From: Thermus oshimai DSM 12092
Lineage (GTDB): Bacteria > Deinococcota > Deinococci > Deinococcales > Thermaceae
Length of the DNA: 64,000 nucleotides
Direction of reading: 5' to 3'
Assembly: GCF_000373145.1 (NCBI RefSeq)
Contig: NZ_KB890602.1
Coordinates: 152,483-216,482 of the forward strand
Notes under the pieces: generated by a model
Seen by the model: the letters and a program-made list of their open reading frames with translations, nothing else
Database searches by the model: none
What the model was told of the DNA's origin: nothing
Part shown: positions 32,965-41,956 of the stretch, in pieces
Position numbering within the stretch: position 1 is the stretch's first letter
How the letters are laid out: each line of letters opens with the position of its first letter
Program-made: the position numbers and the translations under genes

Positions 32965-32990
32965 TGGAGCGGAAGCACCCCGTGGGGTGC
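32960..32990 (+). promoter_or_regulatory. -10 box and 5' leader hairpin of the citrate synthase gene
   Basis: TATGAT (32960-32965) overlaps the moeB stop. Transcription would start near 32972. The leader then folds GCACCCC(GT)GGGGTGC (32975-32990), directly before AAAGGAGGA and ATG 33005. No clear -35 box. Confidence 0.5.
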
Positions 32991-33004
32991 GAAAGGAGGA
33001 ACCT

Positions 33005-34135
33005 ATGGAAGTGGCGCGGGGTTTGGAAGGCGTGCTGTTCACGGAAAGCCGGATCTGCTTCATTGACGGGGAGGCGGGCCGGCTCTACTACTGGGGCATC
33101 CCCATCCAGGAGCTGGCGGAGAAGAGCACCTTTGAGGAAACCACTTTCCTCCTCCTGAAAGGCCGGCTACCCACCAGATCCGAACTGGAGGCCTTCCGAA
33201 AGGACCTGGCCGCCCGCCGGGCCCTGCCCCAGCATCTTCTGGACTCCTTCCGCCGCTACCCCAGGGAAGCCCACCCCATGAGCTTCCTGCGCACCGCGGT
33301 GTCGGAGCTCGGGATGCTGGACCCCAAAGAGGCGGACATCTCCGAGGAGGCCCTGTACGAAAAGGGCCTGGACCTCATCGCCAAGTTCGCCACCATGGTG
33401 GCCGCCAACAAGCGCCTCAAGGAGGGGAAAGAGCCCCTACCCCCCCGGGAGGACCTCTCCCACGCGGCCAACTTCCTCTACATGGCCACCGGCCAGGAGC
33501 CCTCCCCTGAGCAGGAGAGGCTCATGGACGCGGCCCTGATCCTCCACGCGGAGCACGGTTTCAACGCCAGCACCTTCACCGCCATCGCCGCCTTCTCCAC
33601 CGAGACCGACCTCTACTCCGCCATCACCGCCGCCGTGGCCTCCCTCAAAGGCCCCCGGCACGGCGGGGCCAACGAGGCGGTGATGAAGATGATCCAGGAG
33701 ATCGGGGAGCCCGAGCGGGCCCGGGCCTGGGTGCAGGAGAAGCTCGCCAAGAAGGAGCGCATCATGGGCATGGGCCACCGGGTCTACAAGGCCTTTGACC
33801 CCCGGGCCGGGGTCCTGGAGCGCCTGGCCCGCCTGGTGGCGGAGAAGCACGGCCACTCCAAGGAGTACCAGATCCTGAAGATCGTGGAGGAGGAGGCGGG
33901 GAAGGTCCTGAACCCCCGGGGGATCTACCCCAACGTGGACTTCTACTCCGGGGTGGTCTACTCCGATCTGGGCTTCGGCCTGGAGTTCTTCACCCCCATC
34001 TTCGCCGTGGCCCGCATCTCTGGCTGGGTGGCCCACATCCTGGAGTACAAGGCCCTGGACAACCGCCTCCTGCGGCCGGACGCCAAGTACACCGGGGAGC
34101 TGGACCGGCCCTACGTGCCCCTCGAGGCCCGCTGA
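33005..34135 (+). CDS. gltA: Citrate synthase
   Basis: Condenses acetyl-CoA and oxaloacetate in the TCA cycle. The catalytic residues are visible in [10 protein letters not shown] (first His), [14 protein letters not shown] (second His) and [12 protein letters not shown] (Asp), with the CoA-site Arg in GHRVYK. The 376 residues fit the short hexamer/dimer type common in Gram-positive and thermophilic bacteria. The ATG at 33005 has AAGGAGG 5 nt upstream; a 5' hairpin precedes it. A strong terminator lies 18 bases after the stop. Confidence 0.96.
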   Translation: MEVARGLEGVLFTESRICFIDGEAGRLYYWGIPIQELAEKSTFEETTFLLLKGRLPTRSELEAFRKDLAARRALPQHLLDSFRRYPREAHPMSFLRTAVSELGMLDPKEADISEEALYEKGLDLIAKFATMVAANKRLKEGKEPLPPREDLSHAANFLYMATGQEPSPEQERLMDAALILHAEHGFNASTFTAIAAFSTETDLYSAITAAVASLKGPRHGGANEAVMKMIQEIGEPERARAWVQEKLAKKERIMGMGHRVYKAFDPRAGVLERLARLVAEKHGHSKEYQILKIVEEEAGKVLNPRGIYPNVDFYSGVVYSDLGFGLEFFTPIFAVARISGWVAHILEYKALDNRLLRPDAKYTGELDRPYVPLEAR

Positions 34136-34153
34136 ACGCTGGGGCCAGCCCGG

Positions 34154-34177
34154 AACCCCCGGCCACGGCCGGGGGTT
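34154..34177 (+). terminator. Terminator after citrate synthase
   Basis: Arms AACCCCCGGC and GCCGGGGGTT around CACG, followed by TCTTT. Confidence 0.85.
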
Positions 34178-34218
34178 TCTTTGGTGGCCCTACCCCCACA
34201 CCCCCATGGGCCTTGACG

Positions 34219-34224
34219 TAAACT
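34219..34224 (+). promoter_or_regulatory. -10 box of the tmrB-tmrA operon
   Basis: TAAACT, 7 nt before ATG 34232, no Shine-Dalgarno, implying a leaderless transcript. Confidence 0.5.
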
Positions 34225-34231
34225 GGAAGCC

Positions 34232-35974
34232 ATGACCGACCGGTCAGCCTCTCAGCTTCTGGCCCGGCTCTACCCCTACGTGGCCCGCTACCGGGGCCGC
34301 TACCTTCTGGGGGTTTTGGCGGGGCTGCTCTCCATCTTTTTCTTCGTCCTCTTCCCCTACTTCCTCAGGCTTACCGTGGATGCGGTGCGCGAGGGCCGGC
34401 CCTACACCCTGTATGTCCTCTACCTTCTCCTCTCCGCTTCCTTCACAGCCCTCCTCAGCTGGGCCATGCGCCGCCTGGCGGTGGTGGCGAGCCGCCAGGT
34501 GGAGTACGACCTTAGGAAGGACCTCCTCCACCACCTCCTCCGCCTGGACCGAAGCTTTTACCAGGCCACCCGCGTGGGGGACCTGATGAACCGCTTGAAC
34601 ACCGACCTCTCCGCGGTGCGGGAGATGGTGGGGCCGGGGATCATGATGGGCAGCCGCCTCACCTTCATGGTCCTCCTGGCCTTCCTCTCCATGTACGCGG
34701 TGAACCTGCGCCTGGCCCTTTACCTCACCCTGATCCTCCCCCTCATCTTCCTGGCCATGGCCTACCTCCTCCGCCTGGTGGACCGCCGCTACCGGGAGGC
34801 CCAGGAGGCCTTTGACGCCATCAGCACCCTGGCCCAGGAGGCCTTCAGCGGCATCCGCGTGGTGAAGGGCTACGCCCTGGAGGGGCGGATGCTGGCCCGC
34901 TTCCAGGACCTGAACCGGGTCTATATGGGGAAGAGCCTGGCCCTGGCCCGGGTGGAGGGCCCCATGCACGCCCTGCTGGGCTTTCTCATGGGCTTCGCCT
35001 TCCTCACCGTCCTTTGGGCCGGGGGGGGCATGGTGGTCCGGGGGGAGCTTTCCGTGGGCCAGCTGGTCCAGTTCAACGCCTACCTGGCCCAGCTCACCTG
35101 GCCCATCCTGGGCTTGGGATGGGTTCTTTCCATGTACCAAAGGGGCCTCACCAGCCTGAGGCGGCTTTGGGAGCTTTTTGATGTGGAGCCCAAGATCCGT
35201 GACCAAGACCCCCTGCCCCTCGCCCCTGAGGACCTCTCCGGGGAGGTGCGCTTTGAGGGGGTGGGCCTTACCCTGGAGGGGCGGCGGGTGCTTCGGGACA
35301 TCACCCTCACCGTGCCCGAGGGCATGACCCTAGGGATCACCGGGCGCACGGGAAGCGGGAAGAGCCTCCTTCTCGCCCTCATCCCCAGGCTTCTGGACCC
35401 CGCGGAGGGGCGGGTTCTGGTGGGGGGGGTGGACGTGCGGAGGATCCCCCTCCTCACCCTCCGCCGCCTGGTGGGGGTGGCCCCCCAGGAGCCCTTCCTC
35501 TTCAGCGAAACCCTCTTTGAGAACATCGCCTTTGGCCTGGACGAGCCCGATCCCGAGCGGGTGGAGTGGGCGGCTAAGCTTGCGGGCATCCACGAGGAGA
35601 TCCTCGCCTTCCCCAAGGGCTACGAGACCCTTCTCGGGGAGCGGGGGGTCACCCTCTCCGGGGGGCAGAGACAGCGGGTGGCCCTGGCCCGCGCCCTGGC
35701 CAGGAGGCCCAAGATCCTCATCCTGGACGATGCCCTAAGCGCGGTGGACACGGAGACGGAGGCCCGCATCCTGAAAGGGCTTAAGGAGGTTCTGGGCCGC
35801 CAGACCACCTTCCTGGTCTCCCACCGCACGGCCACCCTGCGCCACGCGGACTGGATCGTGGTCCTGGACGAGGGGCGCATCGTGGAGGAGGGGACCCACG
35901 AGAGCCTCCTCGAGGCGGGGGGGCTTTACGCGGAGCTGGACCGGATGCAGCGCCTCATGGAGGTGGAGGGATGA
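34232..35974 (+). CDS. tmrB: ABC exporter half, TmrB type (degenerate Walker B)
   Basis: One half of a heterodimeric type IV ABC exporter related to T. thermophilus TmrAB, a multidrug and peptide exporter with TAP-like behaviour. Six membrane helices (to about residue 300) precede the nucleotide-binding domain: Walker A GRTGSGKS, canonical signature LSGGQRQR, and Walker B ILILDDALS, where the catalytic Glu is Asp. The degenerate Glu and canonical signature identify this half as TmrB. The 580 residues agree. Ends with a 4-bp overlap with tmrA. Confidence 0.93.
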   Translation: MTDRSASQLLARLYPYVARYRGRYLLGVLAGLLSIFFFVLFPYFLRLTVDAVREGRPYTLYVLYLLLSASFTALLSWAMRRLAVVASRQVEYDLRKDLLHHLLRLDRSFYQATRVGDLMNRLNTDLSAVREMVGPGIMMGSRLTFMVLLAFLSMYAVNLRLALYLTLILPLIFLAMAYLLRLVDRRYREAQEAFDAISTLAQEAFSGIRVVKGYALEGRMLARFQDLNRVYMGKSLALARVEGPMHALLGFLMGFAFLTVLWAGGGMVVRGELSVGQLVQFNAYLAQLTWPILGLGWVLSMYQRGLTSLRRLWELFDVEPKIRDQDPLPLAPEDLSGEVRFEGVGLTLEGRRVLRDITLTVPEGMTLGITGRTGSGKSLLLALIPRLLDPAEGRVLVGGVDVRRIPLLTLRRLVGVAPQEPFLFSETLFENIAFGLDEPDPERVEWAAKLAGIHEEILAFPKGYETLLGERGVTLSGGQRQRVALARALARRPKILILDDALSAVDTETEARILKGLKEVLGRQTTFLVSHRTATLRHADWIVVLDEGRIVEEGTHESLLEAGGLYAELDRMQRLMEVEG

Positions 35975-37773
35975 CGGAGGACGCCTACAGCAAGACCTTT
36001 GACCGGGTGCTCTTCGCCCGCATCCTGGCCTACGTCCGCCCTTACCGCCTGCAGGTGGGGTTGGCCCTCCTCTTCCTCCTCCTCGGCACCCTCACCGCCG
36101 CGGCCACGCCCCTCTTCTTCAAGTGGGCCATTGACGGGGCCCTGGTGCCCCGGTCGCCCACGCCCCTGGACGAGCGCTTTGCCTTCCTCCTTTGGGTCAG
36201 CCTGGGCTTTCTCCTGGTGCGGGCCCTCAACTTCGCCGCCACCTACGGGCAGACCTACCTCATCCAGTGGGTGGGGCAAAGGGTGCTCTTTGACTTGCGC
36301 ACCGCCCTCTTCGCCAAGCTCATGCGCCTCCACCCGGGGTTTTACGACCGGAACCCCGTGGGCCGCCTCATGACCCGGGTGACCTCCGACGTGGACGCCA
36401 TCAACCAGTTCATCACCGGGGGGCTGGTGGGGGTCATCGCGGACTTCTTCACCCTCTTCGGCCTCCTGGCCTTCATGCTGGTCCTAAGCCCCAAGCTCAC
36501 CCTGGTGGTCCTCCTGGTGGCCCCCATCCTCCTCTGGGCCACGGCCTGGGTGCGGAAGGGGATGCGGGAGGCCTACCGCACCATGCGCCTCAGGCTGGCC
36601 CGGCTCAACGCCGCCCTGCAGGAAAACCTCTCCGGGGTGGAAACCATCCAGCTTTTTGCCCGGGAGGGGGCGCGGGAGGCCAAGTTTGACCGCCTGGCCC
36701 AGGACCTCCTCCGGGCCTGGGTGGAGATCGTGCGCTGGTTCGCCCTCTTCTTCCCCCTGGTGGGCTTTTTGGGGGACCTGGCGGTGGCGAGCCTCCTCTA
36801 CTACGGCGGCGGGGAGGTGGTGCGGGGGGCGGTTTCCCTGGGCCTCCTCGTGGCCTTCGTGGACTACACCCGCCAGCTTTTCCAGCCCCTCCAGGACCTC
36901 TCGGACAAGTTCAACCTCTTCCAGGGGGCCATGGCCAGCGCGGAGCGCATCTTCGGGGTCTTGGACGCGGAGGAGGAGCTTAAGGATCCGGAAAACCCCA
37001 AGCCCATCGCCCGCTTCCGGGGGGAGGTGGCCTTCCGGGACGTGTGGCTGGCCTACACCCCCAAGGGGGTGGAGCCCACGGAGAAGGACTGGGTGCTCAA
37101 AGGGGTTTCCTTCCACATCCGCCCCGGGGAGAAGGTGGCCCTGGTGGGGGCCACGGGGGCGGGGAAGACCAGCGTGGTGAGCCTTATCGCCCGCTTCTAC
37201 GACCCCCAGCGGGGCCAGGTGCTCATTGACGGGGAGGACGTGCGGAACTACCGCCAGGAGGAGCTCCGCCGCCACATCGGCATCGTCCTCCAGGACCCCT
37301 TCTTGTTCTCGGGCACCATCCTGGAGAACCTCCGCCTCTTCAACCCGGAGATCCCCGAGGAGAAGGTGGTGGAGGTGGCCCGGTTCCTGGGGGTGCACGA
37401 GGCCATCCTGCGCCTGCCCCAGGGGTACCAGACCCGCGTGGGGGAGAGGGGGGCGGGGCTTTCCACCGGGGAGAAGCAGCTTCTCGCCCTGGTGCGGGCC
37501 CTCCTGGCCAGCCCCGACATCCTTCTCATCCTGGACGAGGCCACGGCCAACGTGGACACGGAGACGGAGAGGAGGCTCCAGGAGGCCCTCTACAAGGCCA
37601 TGGAGGGCCGGACCTCCATCATCATCGCCCACCGCCTCTCCACCATCCGCAAGGTGGACCGCATCCTGGTCTTCCGCAAGGGGCGGCTCCTGGAGGAGGG
37701 GCGGCACGAGGAGCTTCTGGCCAAAGGGGGGTACTACGCCACCCTCTACCGGCTCCAGTACGCGGAGCATTAG
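35971..37773 (+). CDS. tmrA: ABC exporter half, TmrA type
   Basis: Partner of the previous gene; together they form one exporter with one active and one inactive ATP site. Six helices are followed by Walker A GATGAGKT, a non-canonical signature LSTGEKQL and a canonical Walker B LILDEATANVD with the catalytic Glu. The two halves therefore complement each other: active site from this Walker B plus the other half's LSGGQ. The 600 residues match TmrA. Three bases separate its stop codon from folC. Confidence 0.94.
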   Translation: MTEDAYSKTFDRVLFARILAYVRPYRLQVGLALLFLLLGTLTAAATPLFFKWAIDGALVPRSPTPLDERFAFLLWVSLGFLLVRALNFAATYGQTYLIQWVGQRVLFDLRTALFAKLMRLHPGFYDRNPVGRLMTRVTSDVDAINQFITGGLVGVIADFFTLFGLLAFMLVLSPKLTLVVLLVAPILLWATAWVRKGMREAYRTMRLRLARLNAALQENLSGVETIQLFAREGAREAKFDRLAQDLLRAWVEIVRWFALFFPLVGFLGDLAVASLLYYGGGEVVRGAVSLGLLVAFVDYTRQLFQPLQDLSDKFNLFQGAMASAERIFGVLDAEEELKDPENPKPIARFRGEVAFRDVWLAYTPKGVEPTEKDWVLKGVSFHIRPGEKVALVGATGAGKTSVVSLIARFYDPQRGQVLIDGEDVRNYRQEELRRHIGIVLQDPFLFSGTILENLRLFNPEIPEEKVVEVARFLGVHEAILRLPQGYQTRVGERGAGLSTGEKQLLALVRALLASPDILLILDEATANVDTETERRLQEALYKAMEGRTSIIIAHRLSTIRKVDRILVFRKGRLLEEGRHEELLAKGGYYATLYRLQYAEH

Positions 37774-37776
37774 GCC

Positions 37777-38940
37777 ATGGAGTACCGGGAAGCCCTGGCC
37801 TGGCTCTACAGCCGGCGGCGAGAAGGCCCGAGGGGGGTGGGGCGGGTTCTGGGGCTCCTCGAGGCCCTAGGCCACCCCGAGGAGGCCTTCGTGGCGGTCC
37901 ACGTCCTCGGCACCAACGGGAAGGGGAGCGTGGTGGCCTACCTGGAGGCCGCCTTCCGGGCCGCGGGCCTCCCCTACGGGGCCTACACCAGCCCGCACCT
38001 TTTGGACTTCCGGGAAAGGATCCGCACCCACCTGGGGGAGATCCCCGAGGAAAAGGTGGTGGCCTTCGTGGAGTGGGCCAGGGGGCAGGCCTTCCCTGAG
38101 CCCCCGGGGTTTTTTGACCTGGCCACCGCCTTAGCCTTCCTCCACTTCCGGGAGGTGGGGGCGGCCTACGCCGCGGTGGAGGCGGGGGTGGGGGGGGAGA
38201 AGGACGCCACCAACGCCCTAAAGCGGGTGGCCCTCACCGTCCTCACCAACGTGGGGGAGGACCACCTGGAGGCCTTAGGGGGCTCCTTGGAGGCCGTGGC
38301 CCGGGACAAGGCGGGGGCCATCCGGAAGGGGGTGCCGGTGGTCACGGGGGTGAGGGGGGTGGGGCTTGGGGTGGTGCGGGAGGTGGCCGCTTTCCGCCAG
38401 GCGCCCCTTTACCTCCTGGACCCGGAAGACCCCCTCTTCGCCCTCCCCGCGCCCCCCGCCCTAAGGGGGGCCTTCCAGGAGGAAAACGCCCGCCTGGCGG
38501 TGGCCGCCCTCCGCCTCTTGGGCTTCGCGGAGGAGGCCATCGCCCGGGGGCTACGGGAGGCCCGAAACCCTGGGCGCTTGGAGCGCTTCCTGGTGAGGGG
38601 GGTGGAGGTGTATCTGGACGGGGCCCACAACCCCCCGGCGGCGGAGGCCCTGGCCCGGGAGTTTTCCGCCTACCACCTCCTCTTCGGGGCCTTTCCCCGG
38701 AAGGACATCGGGGGGGTTCTGGCCCACCTCCTTCCCAAGGCCAAGACGGTGCGCTACGCCCGGGCGGGGGAGGGGGCCTCGAGGGTGGGGGAGCCCTTCT
38801 TTGAGGACCCCAAGGCGGCCCTGGAAGACGCCCTGAAGGCCGCCCAACGGGACGGCCTTCCCATCCTGGCCACGGGCTCCTTGTACCTGGTGGGGGCCTT
38901 GAGGGGCCTTCTAGCGGGCCTCCGCCAGGACCCGCCCTGA
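37777..38940 (+). CDS. folC: Bifunctional folylpolyglutamate synthase/dihydrofolate synthase
   Basis: Adds glutamate to dihydropteroate and folates. The Mur-ligase-type ATP loop HVLGTNGKGSVVAYL lies near residue 43, followed by SPHLLDFRERI, VEAGVGGEKDATN, LTNVGEDHLEALG and DGAHNPPAAEAL, all FolC marks. The 387 residues are normal. It starts 3 bases after tmrA, so it is the third gene of that transcript although unrelated in function. The last 30 bases overlap the convergent lipoprotein gene. Confidence 0.94.
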   Translation: MEYREALAWLYSRRREGPRGVGRVLGLLEALGHPEEAFVAVHVLGTNGKGSVVAYLEAAFRAAGLPYGAYTSPHLLDFRERIRTHLGEIPEEKVVAFVEWARGQAFPEPPGFFDLATALAFLHFREVGAAYAAVEAGVGGEKDATNALKRVALTVLTNVGEDHLEALGGSLEAVARDKAGAIRKGVPVVTGVRGVGLGVVREVAAFRQAPLYLLDPEDPLFALPAPPALRGAFQEENARLAVAALRLLGFAEEAIARGLREARNPGRLERFLVRGVEVYLDGAHNPPAAEALAREFSAYHLLFGAFPRKDIGGVLAHLLPKAKTVRYARAGEGASRVGEPFFEDPKAALEDALKAAQRDGLPILATGSLYLVGALRGLLAGLRQDPP

Positions 38941-39960
38941 GGGGTCGGCGAAGACCACCCGGTCCACCCGGGGAAGCTCTAGGAGGACGTAGGGGCTGGT
39001 GAGGGCCTGGGTGACGATGGCCCCCCTGGGGGGGCTCTTGAGCTCCAGGACCACCCGGGCGGTGGTGCCGCTAAAGGTCACCCCCACCACCTCGAGGCCG
39101 TACCCCCCCGTGGGCTTCAGCCCCCAGAAGAAGGCGGCCACGGTGCGGGTGCGGAAGTCCACGCTGGGGGCGGGAGGGCGGGGGATGCGGTTGCCCACCA
39201 CCAGGTTCCAGACCTCCGCGAAGCGGGTGGGGTCCTTGGCCAGGAAAGCCCGGGGCTCTTCCTCCATGTAGGCGGCGTTGGTGCCCCGGTCCAGGAGGCG
39301 GTAGCTGGGGGCAGGAGGGCTCACCAGCTCCACTCTAAGCCCGTACTGGACCAAAAGGGCCTCCACCCCGTAGGCCATGGGGGTGGGTTCCAGGGAAAGG
39401 GGCTTCAGGACGGGCTCCGAGAGGTGGAACAGCACCACCTGCCGCCCGCCCCGCCGGGCCAGGACCTCCCGGAGGAGGACGGCGGTTTCCGAGGGGAGGA
39501 AGGCGGGGAGGTCGGGGGTGCGATAGTCCATGGGCTGGACCAGGCTCCGCCGTTCCCCGGCCCTTAGGGGCCCGGTGAGCTGGACCCAGCCCGTGCCGTC
39601 GTAGAGCCAGGTGGCCCGTAAGGGAACCTCCGCGCGCACCTCCAGGGCGTTTCCCGCCAGGCCCCGTACGGCCTCCGCCTGGGGCTTTAAGGCGGGCCCC
39701 ACCTCCCTAAGGACCGGGCTTCCCTCCACCCACAGGGCCCGGGGCATGGCCCAAAGGCTTTCCCCCTTGGCCGCCTCCAGCCTTAGGACCTTCCCCCCTA
39801 CCTTCACCTCCCGGGGTTCCCCGTAGAAGTAGGTCCAGCGCTCCGTGCTCTCGGGGAAGAGGAGCTGGGCCTCCTTCACCCAGTAGCCCGAGCTTTCCAG
39901 CACCAGCTCGCACCCCGCCAGGGCCGTGGCCCCGAGGAGAACCATAAGGGTCTTGCGCAT
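38911..39960 (-). CDS. Lipoprotein with C-terminal PrcB-like domain
   Basis: A 349-residue exported protein. The signal peptide ends in a lipobox (LAGC, Cys16), predicting lipid anchoring. The body is beta-rich and not recognised. The last ~110 residues (TRTVAAFFWGLKPTGGYGLEVVGV...) match the pattern of the PrcB C-terminal domain, which has the GxKPTGGY motif and was described with a Treponema protease complex. TATGAT lies 6 nt before the ATG, suggesting a leaderless mRNA. Function unknown. Confidence 0.82.
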   Translation of the reverse strand: MRKTLMVLLGATALAGCELVLESSGYWVKEAQLLFPESTERWTYFYGEPREVKVGGKVLRLEAAKGESLWAMPRALWVEGSPVLREVGPALKPQAEAVRGLAGNALEVRAEVPLRATWLYDGTGWVQLTGPLRAGERRSLVQPMDYRTPDLPAFLPSETAVLLREVLARRGGRQVVLFHLSEPVLKPLSLEPTPMAYGVEALLVQYGLRVELVSPPAPSYRLLDRGTNAAYMEEEPRAFLAKDPTRFAEVWNLVVGNRIPRPPAPSVDFRTRTVAAFFWGLKPTGGYGLEVVGVTFSGTTARVVLELKSPPRGAIVTQALTSPYVLLELPRVDRVVFADPSGRVLAEAR

Positions 39961-40039
39961 GGTTCCATCATAGGGCCAAGGGAGCCCTTTGGGGGTTTAG
40001 CTTCTCTTAAGCCCTTGGAAGCGCCTTCATTTGGGGCAC

Positions 40040-40891
40040 TTAGTGCCGGCTTCTCGGGTCCAGGGCGTCCCTTAGGCCGTCCCCCAGGAGGTTGAAGGCC
40101 AAAACGGTGAGCATGATGAAAAACCCGGGGAAGATCATGGTCCAGGGGGCGTTCATGGCGTAGCCCCCTTTGAAGCTGTCGGCGATCATGGCCCCCCACT
40201 CGGGGGCGGGGGGCTGGGCCCCCAGGCCTAGGAAGCCCAAGGCGGCGGCCTCGAGGGTGGCGGTGCCGATGGAAAGGGTGGCCTGGACGGTAAGGGGCGG
40301 AAGGGTTCCGGGCAGAAGATGCTTCAGGAGGATCCGCCCCGAGCCCGCCCCCAGGGCGTGGGCCGCCTGCACGTAGTCCTGCTCCCTTAAGGAGAGGACC
40401 ATGGAGCGGGCCAGGCGGATGTACACCGGCACCTGGACGATGCCGATGGCCAGCATGGCGTTTTGCAGGCTGGGGCCCGAAACCGCCACGATGGCGATGG
40501 CCAGAAGGGTGCCGGGAAAGGCCAAGAGGAGGTCGGAAAGCCAGAGGATCCCCAGCTCCACCCGGCCCCGGAAAAACCCTGCCAGAAGGCCGAGCAGGGT
40601 GCCCAGGACCAGCCCGATGCTTACGGAGATGACCCCCACCTGCAAAGAGATGCGGCTTCCGTGGAGCACCCGGGTGAAGATGTCCCGCCCCAGGTGGTCG
40701 GTTCCGAAGGGGTGTTCCAGGGAAGGGGGCTTAAGCCGGTTCAGGTAGTCCCGGTCCGTGGCGGGGTCGTAGGGCTTAAGCACGGGCACGAGAAGCGCCA
40801 GGAGGACCAGGGCCAGGGTGAGGGCGAGGCCCACCCGGCCGGAGGGGGAACGTAGGAAGCGCTTTAAGGCTTTTCGGGTTGGGGTTTCCAT
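40040..40891 (-). CDS. dppC: Dipeptide/oligopeptide ABC permease, DppC type
   Basis: Second permease of a peptide (or nickel, by homology) importer. Six hydrophobic helices are present. The N-terminal FGTDHLGRDIFTRVLHGSRISLQVG is the OppC/DppC signature, and the ATPase-binding EAA loop reads QAAHALGAGSGRILLKHLLP. The 283 residues are normal. Last gene of dppA-dppB-dppC; no ATPase gene follows, so the DppD/F subunits must be coded elsewhere. Confidence 0.93.
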   Translation of the reverse strand: METPTRKALKRFLRSPSGRVGLALTLALVLLALLVPVLKPYDPATDRDYLNRLKPPSLEHPFGTDHLGRDIFTRVLHGSRISLQVGVISVSIGLVLGTLLGLLAGFFRGRVELGILWLSDLLLAFPGTLLAIAIVAVSGPSLQNAMLAIGIVQVPVYIRLARSMVLSLREQDYVQAAHALGAGSGRILLKHLLPGTLPPLTVQATLSIGTATLEAAALGFLGLGAQPPAPEWGAMIADSFKGGYAMNAPWTMIFPGFFIMLTVLAFNLLGDGLRDALDPRSRH

Positions 40892-40895
40892 GGGG

Positions 40896-41906
40896 TCACC
40901 TGTACTGAATCCGGGGGTCTAGGAGGGCGTAGGAGAGGTCCACCAGCAGGTTGACCAGCACGAAGGCCAGGGCCACCACCAAGACCCCCGCCTGGACCAC
41001 GGGGTAGTCCCGGTTGAGGATGCCCTCGTAGATGTAGGAGCCGATGCCCGGCCAGGAGAAGATGGTCTCCGTGAGGATGGCCCCACCTAAAAGGGTGCCG
41101 AACTGCAGGCCCACAATGGTCACCACGGGGAGGAGGGCGTTTTTCAGGGCGTGCTTCAGGATGACCTGGCGTTCGGCCAGGCCCTTGGCCCTGGCGGTGC
41201 GCACGTAGTCCTGGGAGAGGACTTCCAGCATGGCGCTGCGGGTGATGCGGGTCAGGATGGCTAAGGGGATGGTCCCCAGGGTGAGGGCGGGGAGAAGGAG
41301 ATGGCGCAAGGCGTCCCAAAGCACATCCCCCCGGAGGGCGAGGAGGCTGTCCAGAAGGAGAAAGCCGGTTAGGGGGCGGAAGTCTATGGCCAGGTCGGTG
41401 GAAAGCCTGCCCCCTGTGGGGAGCCAGTGGAGGTTTACCGCGAAGAGGTAGACGAGGAGGAGGCCCAGCCAGAAGACGGGCATGGAAACCCCCACCAGGG
41501 AAAGGCTCATGGAAAGGGTGTCCAGGAGGCTGTTCTTGCGCACCGCGGCCAGGATGCCCACGGGAATGCCCAGGGCCACGGCCACCAGGGTGGCCGCCAG
41601 GGCCAGCTCAAAGGTGGCGGGCCAGCGCCGTTTGAGCTCGTCGGCCACGGGGATGGTGGAGACCGCGCTGGTGCCCAGGTCCCCCGTGAGGACGCTCTTC
41701 AAAAAGGTGAGGTACTGCACGTACAGGGGCCGGTTTAGCCCCAGCTTCTCCCGCAGGGCCTCCAGCTGCTCCGGGGTGCCCCGCTCCCCCAGGATGGCCT
41801 GGGCGGGGTCCCCGGGGATGAGCTGGAGGAAGAGGAAGACCAGGAGGGTTATGCCGATGAGCACCGGGAAAAGGCCCAAAAGGCGTCTGAAAATGTAGCT
41901 CCACAT
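40896..41906 (-). CDS. dppB: Dipeptide/oligopeptide ABC permease, DppB type
   Basis: First permease of the peptide importer. It starts with the family opening YIFRRLLGLFPVLIGITLLVFLFLQLIPGDPA split over residues 4-35, has six helices and the EAA loop RTARAKGLAERQVILKHALKNALLPVVT. The C-terminal DPRIQYR is the usual DppB ending. The 336 residues fit. It lies 51 bases after dppA, with a strong hairpin in that gap, and 4 bases before dppC. Confidence 0.94.
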   Translation of the reverse strand: MWSYIFRRLLGLFPVLIGITLLVFLFLQLIPGDPAQAILGERGTPEQLEALREKLGLNRPLYVQYLTFLKSVLTGDLGTSAVSTIPVADELKRRWPATFELALAATLVAVALGIPVGILAAVRKNSLLDTLSMSLSLVGVSMPVFWLGLLLVYLFAVNLHWLPTGGRLSTDLAIDFRPLTGFLLLDSLLALRGDVLWDALRHLLLPALTLGTIPLAILTRITRSAMLEVLSQDYVRTARAKGLAERQVILKHALKNALLPVVTIVGLQFGTLLGGAILTETIFSWPGIGSYIYEGILNRDYPVVQAGVLVVALAFVLVNLLVDLSYALLDPRIQYR

Positions 41907-41918
41907 TTGGGTGTACGA

Positions 41919-41948
41919 AGCCCGGACCCCCCTTGGGGGGTCCGGGCT
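41919..41948 (-). terminator. Hairpin between dppA and dppB
   Basis: Perfect 14-base arms AGCCCGGACCCCCC and GGGGGGTCCGGGCT with a two-base loop. No long T-run, so it may act as a partial terminator or an RNA end-stabiliser that raises binding protein over permease. Confidence 0.7.
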
Positions 41949-41956
41949 AAAACGCG

